NCBI GenBank assembly: GCA_027064085.1
Contig: JAMOQH010000052.1
Span: forward strand, 1 to 15,965
Length of the DNA: 15,965 bases
Direction of reading: 5' to 3'
From: a bacterium
Lineage (GTDB): Bacteria; UBP6; JAFGXH01
Position 1 is the stretch's first letter. Every line of letters starts with the position of its first letter. The notes under the pieces were generated by a model. That model worked only from the letters and a program-made list of their open reading frames with translations, was not told where the DNA came from and made no database searches. Made by a program: the position numbers and the translations under genes. Below are positions 7,848 to 15,085 of this stretch, in pieces.

Positions 7848-7886
7848 CCCCTTCAACTACATAAAATGTATTTTACGGGGATTTTT
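7848..7886 (+). terminator. Possible terminator after the second lipoprotein gene
   Basis: CCCC (7848-7851) can pair with GGGG (7877-7880) around an inner stem TACAT/ATGTA (7858-7862 with 7866-7870), followed by ATTTTT. The 6-nt internal loops on both sides weaken it, but G/C quartets are rare in this AT-rich sequence and the position just after the stop codon fits termination. Confidence 0.45.
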
Positions 7887-7893
7887 AAGCTAA

Positions 7894-8094
7894 AATCTTA
7901 AAAATTATTCTAAAAACTTAGGTTTAATTATCAAAAGTATTGCAGGAAGAAGAGTAAAAGATGCAATCAAAGATGTTAATATAGATAACATTATCAAAAA
8001 AACAAAGAATCTTATGGAAATAAATGAAAAGAATACCGAAAATAAAAATACCCTTTCTACTGTTCCAATAATTCTCAATAAGTTTTTTCTTTAG
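7894..8094 (+). pseudogene. Start-less ORF, possible gene remnant
   Basis: This frame is open for 66 codons between stop codons with no ATG until codon 41 (8014). It reads ...NLGLIIKSIAGRRVKDAIKD and continues as a charged, helical-looking sequence ending ILNKFFL. The codon choice and amino-acid mix look like the neighbouring real genes, more so than the hydrophobic minus-strand ORF over the same bases. I do not recognise the family. It could be the 3' relic of a lost gene or chance. The rest of 7838-8321 holds the possible terminator, AT-rich sequence and the candidate helicase promoter; I see no RNA gene there. Confidence 0.25.
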
Positions 8095-8263
8095 TAAAAT
8101 TAATATATTAAAGAGACAAAAAATAGATAACTCATGCCCATAAAAACAATAATCCTTTGATATTCCTAGAAAAAACACTTTTTTATTGAGAGTTACTAAA
8201 GTGATACTTATATATTTGACTAAAAGTATTAATCTATGGTAGTTTATTTTGTTATTATCTTAT

Positions 8264-8292
8264 TTTAAAGAACTTAACAAAGTAAATATAAA
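8264..8292 (+). promoter_or_regulatory. Candidate promoter of the helicase/methylase operon
   Basis: TTTAAA (8264-8269), 17 bp, TATAAA (8287-8292), giving a start near 8299 and a leader of about 23 nt, like the other genes here. An alternative is TTGACT (8216-8221), 18 bp, TAGTTT (8240-8245). The sequence is so AT-rich that neither is compelling. Confidence 0.3.
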
Positions 8293-8321
8293 TAAAATGG
8301 TAAGTTATTATAAAGGAAAAT

Positions 8322-11300
8322 ATGAGTAGCTTTTTTACAAATAGAGATGGAAATACATTATTAACTAGGTTCAATACAATTTTAAGAGATGATAGAGTTA
8401 AAGAACTTGAAATGATTGTTGGTTTTTTAAGATTATCTGGATTATACGAAATAGATGATAGTATTAAAAATTTAGAAAAAGTTAGAATAATAGTTGGAAT
8501 TAACCTAGATAAACCGGTTTTTGAAGTTTTAAAAGATAAATCATTAGGATATGAAAGCAATAAAAAAGTTTTAGAAAACTTTAAAGCTGAAGAATTAAAT
8601 GACTTAAATTCACTTCCTTACAATAAAAAAATTGAAAGAGGAATTCAATTATTAAAAAACTTACTCTCCGAAGAGAAACTTGAATTAAGAATACATAAAA
8701 CTAAAAAACTACATGCTAAAGTATATATCTTTTTAGAAACTCCATTAAAAAATTATGATAATTCTATTGATTATCGTGGTTCTGTTATTACTGGTTCTTC
8801 AAATTTTTCAGTATCAGGATTAAAAAATAATGTTGAAATAAATGTAGAACTAAGAGATCAAAACTATATTAAAGAATCACATAATATCTTTGAAGAATTA
8901 TGGATTGAGAGTATTAAAATCACAAGAGATGATATTGCAGATATAATGAAAAAATCTTATATTCCTCAATTAAGTCCATATCATTTATATATTAAATTTC
9001 TAATGGAATATTTTGGAGATAGAGTAAATTTACAATCAGAAGACTTACCACCTAATTTTAAAAGATTAACATACCAAACAGATGCCGTAAATCAAGCTTG
9101 GGATATATTACAAAAACATAATGGAGTTTTCTTATCTGATGTTGTAGGGCTTGGTAAAACAATTATAGCAGTAAGAATTATGCAAAAATTTATTGCGAAT
9201 GTAAAAGAAGAATCCATTTTAATTATAACTCCTCCTGCAATCAAAGGTGCTTGGAAAAGAACAATCAATTTATTTAACATACACCGAAATCACAAAATCA
9301 TGTCTTCGGCCACCATTGATAGAATTAAAGATGCCGAAAAATATGGTCTCATCATTGTTGATGAATCACATCAATTTAAAAATTTTAATACAGAAAGATT
9401 TAAATTACTAGAACAAATATCTAAAACACCAACTTATAAAAATAAGAAAAAAAAGATAATATTACTTTCTGCAACCCCTTTAAATAATAGACCTGAAGAT
9501 TTAGCAAATCAAATATATTTATTTCAAGACAAAAGAGCAAGTACAATTCCCTCCTTTATTAACTTAGAAACATTTTTTGCAGATAAAGATAAAAAATATA
9601 AACAAGCAATGAAAGAAGAAGATGATTTCAAGGCAAAGTCAATACTTGATACTATATCTAATGAGATAAGAGAAAATATATTAAAACCTATTATGGTTAG
9701 ACGAACTAGAAATAATATTAAAAATATAAAATCATACAGAGAAGATTTAGAAAAACAAGGAATATATTTTCCTGAAGTAAATGATGTAATGGAATTAACC
9801 TATAAACTAAATAATCACTTATTAAATTTATTTAAAAAAACAATACTTACAATTGCTGATTATGAATTAAATAATAATGGAGATTTAATAGAAATACCAA
9901 AGGAGAGAAAAAAAGATAATGCTAAATCATTAAAGTATTATAGATATAGAGCTGTTGAAAATTTAACACCAGAAAAGCAAGAAGAGCTGAGAAAAAAACA
10001 AGGTGTTCAAGAAGGGTTTTATGAGAAAATTTCCGATTCATTATCTACTCTAATGAAAACTCTTTTAATAAAACGATTAGAATCATCATTTTCAGCATTT
10101 AAATCTTCTTTAAAAAGAATGTATGAACATTTAGGTGAATTTATTAAGATGTTTGAAGAAAATAGAGTTATCATTGCTCCAGATTTACATCCAATAGAAT
10201 ATTTAATTAAAGGTGAAAGCGAAAAATTATTAAAAAAACTTGAAGAAAACCCAGAAAAAGGAAATGTTTTTGAAAGTAAAGATTTTGTACCTGAATATAT
10301 AGAAAATCTAAAAGAAGATTATGATAAACTTAAAGGTTTATGGAATTATTGGAAAGATGTTGAAGAAGATCCTAAAATAGATAGCTTTAAAGAATTATTA
10401 GATAATGATTTGAAAAGATATAAAAAGATTGTTGTATTTACAGAATCAACAGTAACTGCAAAATATTTGACTGAAAAGATAAATAGAGATGATATTTTGT
10501 TAGTTTCTTCAGAAAACAGAGAAGAAGTTGAAATTGATATTTTAGAAAATTTTGATGCTAATTATTTAGAAAACGAACAAAAAGATAAATATAGAATAAT
10601 CATCACAACAGAAACCTTAGCCGAAGGGGTAAATTTACATAGAGCAAATGTTATTGTAAATTATGATATTCCTTGGAACTCTACAAGGTTAATACAAAGA
10701 ATAGGTAGAATTAATAGAATAGGTTCACCTCATAAAGAAATTTTTATTTATAATTATATTCCAACTGATGAAGCAGAGAATGAAATTAAATTAGCAGATA
10801 AAGCATTCAAAAAAATACAAACTTTTCATAATACTTTAGGTAGTGATAATCAAATATTTTCAACTAAAGAAGAAATGAAGGATGTTGAAATATTTGAAAA
10901 TATAGAAGATGATGGAGATGATGAACTTTACTTTTTAGAAGAATTAAGAAACGTTAAAGAAAATAACAGGGCTTTATTTAATGAACTTATGAATAAACCC
11001 AATAAACTAAGATGTATTAGAGATGGTGAAATGAAAAGCCTTATTTATATGAAAAATGGAGATTTTCAAAAGTTTTACCAAATAAAAAAGTCTAATTTAG
11101 AATCTATCTCATTTACAAAAATGGCTTTTAAATTAAAAGCTAATAAAGATGAAAAAAATATATATGAAATACCTGACTTTCATTTTGATGATGTTAATTT
11201 AGCAAAAACTGAATTTAACAAAGAATTAATTCAATTAAAACAAGATTTAAGTGATAAAAAAAGTAAAACTGTAAAAAATAAAAATGATGGAAAAGCTATT

Positions 11301-11600
11301 AAAAGATTAAAGGTATTAAGAAAAGATAAGTCTAATTTTACAGAATATGAAGGTGAGTTATTTAAAAAAATCACTAAAATAATAAAAAAAGGTGTGTTTA
11401 AAAACTTAAGCAAAGAAATTATTGATGCTACAAAATTACTAAAAGACAAAAATAGTAAACTATCAACCAAAGAAATAGATGAATTATCAAGAAATATTGA
11501 AATTATATCAAATAAATATAAAATAATTGAAAATAGTAGAATAAAACAAGAAGATTTTGATATAAACATAGAAACTATTGTTTCTGAGAGTTTTGAGTAA
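8322..11600 (+). CDS. PLD-nuclease / SNF2-like superfamily 2 helicase
   Basis: A 1092-residue protein combining a phospholipase-D-type nuclease domain with a DEAD/SNF2-type motor. The PLD domain (about 1-200) has HAKVYIF (131-137; H131, K133) and GSSNFS (158-163; N161), giving one HKD-like site per chain, so a dimeric active site as in Nuc-type enzymes is plausible. The usual Asp six residues after Lys is not in place. The motor has Q-like YQTDAV (251-256), Walker A DVVGLGKT (273-280), DESH (347-350), SATPLNN (383-389), a helical insert (about 490-690), VVFTES (704-709), TTETLAEGVNL and motif VI QRIGRINRIGS (792-802). A lysine-rich tail of about 200 residues follows. SD AAGGA (8313-8317). The methylase gene starts 12 bp downstream, so the two are almost certainly one operon. 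Inferred role: DNA translocation and cleavage in a restriction-like defence system, with the methylase marking self DNA. Confidence 0.88.
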   Translation: MSSFFTNRDGNTLLTRFNTILRDDRVKELEMIVGFLRLSGLYEIDDSIKNLEKVRIIVGINLDKPVFEVLKDKSLGYESNKKVLENFKAEELNDLNSLPYNKKIERGIQLLKNLLSEEKLELRIHKTKKLHAKVYIFLETPLKNYDNSIDYRGSVITGSSNFSVSGLKNNVEINVELRDQNYIKESHNIFEELWIESIKITRDDIADIMKKSYIPQLSPYHLYIKFLMEYFGDRVNLQSEDLPPNFKRLTYQTDAVNQAWDILQKHNGVFLSDVVGLGKTIIAVRIMQKFIANVKEESILIITPPAIKGAWKRTINLFNIHRNHKIMSSATIDRIKDAEKYGLIIVDESHQFKNFNTERFKLLEQISKTPTYKNKKKKIILLSATPLNNRPEDLANQIYLFQDKRASTIPSFINLETFFADKDKKYKQAMKEEDDFKAKSILDTISNEIRENILKPIMVRRTRNNIKNIKSYREDLEKQGIYFPEVNDVMELTYKLNNHLLNLFKKTILTIADYELNNNGDLIEIPKERKKDNAKSLKYYRYRAVENLTPEKQEELRKKQGVQEGFYEKISDSLSTLMKTLLIKRLESSFSAFKSSLKRMYEHLGEFIKMFEENRVIIAPDLHPIEYLIKGESEKLLKKLEENPEKGNVFESKDFVPEYIENLKEDYDKLKGLWNYWKDVEEDPKIDSFKELLDNDLKRYKKIVVFTESTVTAKYLTEKINRDDILLVSSENREEVEIDILENFDANYLENEQKDKYRIIITTETLAEGVNLHRANVIVNYDIPWNSTRLIQRIGRINRIGSPHKEIFIYNYIPTDEAENEIKLADKAFKKIQTFHNTLGSDNQIFSTKEEMKDVEIFENIEDDGDDELYFLEELRNVKENNRALFNELMNKPNKLRCIRDGEMKSLIYMKNGDFQKFYQIKKSNLESISFTKMAFKLKANKDEKNIYEIPDFHFDDVNLAKTEFNKELIQLKQDLSDKKSKTVKNKNDGKAIKRLKVLRKDKSNFTEYEGELFKKITKIIKKGVFKNLSKEIIDATKLLKDKNSKLSTKEIDELSRNIEIISNKYKIIENSRIKQEDFDINIETIVSESFE

Positions 11601-11612
11601 AAAAGAGGAAAA

Positions 11613-14600
11613 ATGGATATATTTAAAAATGCTTATAATAGAAAAAATTTTAGAAATTTAATAAATAATATTTTTCAAAAAAGTGATATTTTTTTAAATA
11701 TCCCTGAAAATCAAGATGTTTTAGATGACAAAATAGAATCTGGATGTTTACTTGGAGAATTAGAGTTAGATGGTAAAGATTTTGCCATTTTTGAGTATAG
11801 AGTTAAAGATGAACTTGATTTAGAGAAAAATAAAGTAGGATTAAGTAAAAGGTTAATAAAAAATGGTAAAGACTACCTATTTGATGCTTTTTTAGGGGTT
11901 TATTATAATGAAAAAACTAATATTTGGAGATTGTCACTAGTAAATATTGAGTATACAGAAAATAAAGAAAAAACAACATCTTTAAAGAGATACACTTATT
12001 TACTTGGTAAAGATATTCCTGTCAACACAGCTATCAAACAGATAAAAAATGAATTGATTGATAAAAAAGTTAATAGTATTGATGATTTATTAAAAGCATT
12101 TTCAGTTGAACCTGTTACAAAGGAGTTTTTTGAGAGGTATAAGAAGATTTTTGAAGAATTTAATAAGCATTCATATAAAAATCATATTAATTTTGATTTA
12201 TTTAGAGATGGTGATACAAATACGAGAGAAAAGAAAATCAGAGATTTTAATAAAAAATTACTTGGAAGGCTTGTTTTTTTGATGTTTTTACAAAAAAAAG
12301 GTTGGTTAAATTCTTCAAGCCTTGATTATAAAGATGGAGATAAGAATTTTTTATCAAATTTTTATAGAAAAGCAATTAAAGAAGATAAATTATTTTATAA
12401 TGAGTATTTAGAGCCATTGTTTTATGATACTTTAAATAAAAGAAGAGAAAATGATATATTTTCTATAACGGGTAAAAAGGTTCCTTTTTTAAATGGTGGT
12501 TTATTTGAAAAGGAGGTTAATGAAGCTCATCTTTCTTATCCAAATGAATTATTTGATTTATTATTCAATAATGAAAATGGTTTATTTAATCAATACAACT
12601 TTACAATAATAGAAAATGACAGTACAGACCAAGAAGTTGCTGTTGACCCTGAAATGCTTGGACATATTTTTGAAAACTTACTAGAAGATAATAAAGATAA
12701 AGGGGCTTTTTATACTCCAAAAGAAATTGTTGATTATATGAGTAAATCTTCATTGTTAGAGTATTTAAAGACAGGTTTTGAAGAAAATAAAGAGAATTTA
12801 GAAGAAAATGAAAAAGATATTTTAAGAGAATTAGTTTTCTCTCCAGAAATCGCAGATTTCAGAGTCCATTTTATAGAAAATAATAGAGATTTACTTAATA
12901 TGTTGCTTGATAATGTAAAAATATTAGACCCTGCTATAGGAAGTGGGGCTTTCCCTATGGGAATGTTGCAAGCAATTATTAGAGTAAAAGAAGTTTTAAA
13001 TCATGATTTAAATAGAGGTGAAGCTAAAAGAAATATTATAGAAAATTCAATTTATGGTGTTGATATTGAAAGTGGTGCTGTTGATATTGCTAGACTTAGG
13101 TTTTGGCTGTCACTTGTGGTTGATGAAAATAAACCAAGTCCATTACCAAATTTGGATTTTAAGATTGTTGTAGGTAATAGTTTAGTATCTGTTTTAAAAA
13201 TAGGAAAACTAGAAGAAGTTATAGATTTATCTGCTTTAAGAAATAATAATGTAAAACTTGATAGTTCAATGTTAAAAAAATTACTAGATGCTAAAAATGA
13301 TTTTTATGAAGGAATTGGAGATAAAAAAGTATTAAAAGAAAAGATTAAAGATTATGAAAGAGATATTTTAAAGGTTATATTTAAGTATAAAATCATGGAA
13401 TTACAATCCAAAGATAAAAAACATTGTACCAAGAACTTTTCAGGAAAAGTTAAGAATCATAAAAAATGTGAAGAATATAAAACTAAATTAGCAGGATTAA
13501 ATAAAACTTTAGATGATATTAAAACAAAAGATTATAGTATTTTTGATTATTATTTAAATTTTAATGAAGTTTTTCAAGAAAATAATGGGTTTGATATTGT
13601 AATTGGTAATCCTCCATACATTAAAGAAGCAACAAATAGAGCTGCTTTTGATGGTTTTAGAGAAACAAGTCCATACTACATAGGTAAGATGGACTTGTGG
13701 TATGGCTTTACTTGTATAGGAATGGATTTACTAAAGGATAATGGAGTACTCTCTTTTATCGCTACAAATAATTGGATTACAAGTTATGGTGCTAAAAAAT
13801 TAAGAAACAAGGTTTTAATTGATGGTAAGATTTTAGAATTTATAGATTTTGGAGATTTCAAAGTATTTGAAACAGCTAGCATACAAACAATGATTGTAAG
13901 TATCATGAAAACAAGTAATAACAATAAATATTTAACTCAATATTCAAAAATTATTAATAAGAAAATAGAAAAAAAGAAAATAATTAATTTTTTAAATAAA
14001 GAAAATCTTAATGATTTTAATATTTTTACAGCTGAGATAGTAAGAAAAGACTTAAAAAATAAAAATATTGTTTTTTTAGAAAAAATGATATCTAATATTT
14101 TAACAAAAATAAGGTTTAATAAAAATTTTAACTTAGATGAAAAATTGGAAATTGCATCAGGAATAGATATTTTACAAGACTTTGTAAATAAGAGTTCTAA
14201 AAAAAAATTAAATAAAGACAATATTCTAATTGGAGATGGCATTTTTACAATATCTGATAAGGAAAAAAATGATTTAAATTTTAATGATATTGAATTGAAA
14301 ATAATTAAACCTTTATATACAACTAATGAAGTAGATAAATATTATGCTAATGCTAGTAATAATTTTTGGGTGATTTATACAAGTAGTAAATTTAAGAATA
14401 TAAATGAAATAAAACCATATCCAAGTATTAAAAAACATTTAGATAAATTTCAAGAAATAATAACTTCTGTTAATAAACCTTATGGATTACATCGTGCAAG
14501 AAATGAGTTTTTTTTTAAAGGAGAAAAAATATTAGCAATAAGGAAATCAACAAAATATCCAAGATTTTCATATATAAATTTTGATTCATATATCAATAGA

Positions 14601-14996
14601 ACATTTATTATCATAAAATCAAATAGGATTAATCTAAAATATCTAACAGCACTATTAAATTCTAAATTAATTGCCTTTTGGTTAAGGTATAAAGGAAAAA
14701 TGCAAGGTGATAATTATCAACTTGATAAAGAACCATTATTAAATATTCCAATAAAAAAAACACCTACAATACCCCCTTTTGAAAACCTTGTTAATAAAAT
14801 AATGGCCCTAAAAAAAGAAGAAAAAGACACCCAAGTTTTAGAAGATAAAATTGATTTAATGGTTTATAAGCTTTATGACTTAAATTATGATGAAATTAAA
14901 ATAATAGATGCTGACTTTGATGTAGTTTTAAATCAATTTGGAATTAATAAAGTTAAATATGAGAGTATGAGTATTGAAGAGTTGGAAAAGACATGA
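11613..14996 (+). CDS. Eco57I/PglX-like N6-adenine DNA methyltransferase with TaqI-like specificity domain
   Basis: An 1127-residue protein of the Eco57I/PglX group, which methylates adenine N6 using S-adenosylmethionine. The N-terminal 150 residues (LELDGKDFAIFEYRVKDEL, then WRLSLVNIEY and KRYTYLLG) match the front part commonly seen in these large methylases; I see no clean PD-(D/E)XK site there. Helical linker about 150-350. Methylase core: GAFYTPKEIVDYM (364-376), SAM-binding ILDPAIGSGAFPMG (437-450), SIYGVDIESGAVDIARLRFW with the adenine-binding side, and catalytic NPPY (666-669). The C-terminal target-recognition region ends in the TaqI-C-like signature Y1010-LTALLNSKLIAFW through KMQGDNYQLDKEPLLNIPI. 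SD AGAGG (11604-11608). No helicase is fused, unlike type ISP enzymes; the upstream gene supplies it. It could be a split R-M system or a reduced BREX/DISARM relative; no PglZ, BrxC or DrmABC genes are in the window. Confidence 0.88.
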   Translation: MDIFKNAYNRKNFRNLINNIFQKSDIFLNIPENQDVLDDKIESGCLLGELELDGKDFAIFEYRVKDELDLEKNKVGLSKRLIKNGKDYLFDAFLGVYYNEKTNIWRLSLVNIEYTENKEKTTSLKRYTYLLGKDIPVNTAIKQIKNELIDKKVNSIDDLLKAFSVEPVTKEFFERYKKIFEEFNKHSYKNHINFDLFRDGDTNTREKKIRDFNKKLLGRLVFLMFLQKKGWLNSSSLDYKDGDKNFLSNFYRKAIKEDKLFYNEYLEPLFYDTLNKRRENDIFSITGKKVPFLNGGLFEKEVNEAHLSYPNELFDLLFNNENGLFNQYNFTIIENDSTDQEVAVDPEMLGHIFENLLEDNKDKGAFYTPKEIVDYMSKSSLLEYLKTGFEENKENLEENEKDILRELVFSPEIADFRVHFIENNRDLLNMLLDNVKILDPAIGSGAFPMGMLQAIIRVKEVLNHDLNRGEAKRNIIENSIYGVDIESGAVDIARLRFWLSLVVDENKPSPLPNLDFKIVVGNSLVSVLKIGKLEEVIDLSALRNNNVKLDSSMLKKLLDAKNDFYEGIGDKKVLKEKIKDYERDILKVIFKYKIMELQSKDKKHCTKNFSGKVKNHKKCEEYKTKLAGLNKTLDDIKTKDYSIFDYYLNFNEVFQENNGFDIVIGNPPYIKEATNRAAFDGFRETSPYYIGKMDLWYGFTCIGMDLLKDNGVLSFIATNNWITSYGAKKLRNKVLIDGKILEFIDFGDFKVFETASIQTMIVSIMKTSNNNKYLTQYSKIINKKIEKKKIINFLNKENLNDFNIFTAEIVRKDLKNKNIVFLEKMISNILTKIRFNKNFNLDEKLEIASGIDILQDFVNKSSKKKLNKDNILIGDGIFTISDKEKNDLNFNDIELKIIKPLYTTNEVDKYYANASNNFWVIYTSSKFKNINEIKPYPSIKKHLDKFQEIITSVNKPYGLHRARNEFFFKGEKILAIRKSTKYPRFSYINFDSYINRTFIIIKSNRINLKYLTALLNSKLIAFWLRYKGKMQGDNYQLDKEPLLNIPIKKTPTIPPFENLVNKIMALKKEEKDTQVLEDKIDLMVYKLYDLNYDEIKIIDADFDVVLNQFGINKVKYESMSIEELEKT

Positions 14997-15039
14997 ATAA
15001 TAACACATGCTTTGATAATTTAAATGAAATTTTCTCTAC

Positions 15040-15068
15040 TTGCACATTTAAATAAAACAAGTTATACT
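15040..15068 (+). promoter_or_regulatory. Predicted promoter of the right Rpn gene
   Basis: TTGCAC (15040-15045), 17 bp, TATACT (15063-15068). The expected transcription start is near 15075, at the first base of the AGGAGG SD, giving a leader of only about 11 nt. The spacer matches that of the left Rpn promoter at 13 of 17 positions, ending AACAAGT in both. Confidence 0.6.
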
Positions 15069-15079
15069 CCTATCAGGAG
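15067..15079 (+). promoter_or_regulatory. Inverted repeat that could mask the Rpn ribosome binding site
   Basis: CTCCT (15067-15071), ATC loop, AGGAG (15075-15079): a perfect 5-bp inverted repeat whose right arm is the SD of the gene starting at 15086. The left arm overlaps the -10 box and lies before the predicted start, so the hairpin would form only in transcripts reading through from the methylase gene. Confidence 0.4.
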
Positions 15080-15085
15080 GCTTAA

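Noticed and set aside
7924-8178. 84-codon minus-strand ORF in the intergenic region
   Set aside because: Its Phe/Ile/Tyr-rich content is what the reverse of an AT-rich coding-like strand gives; it has no family resemblance and no clear SD.
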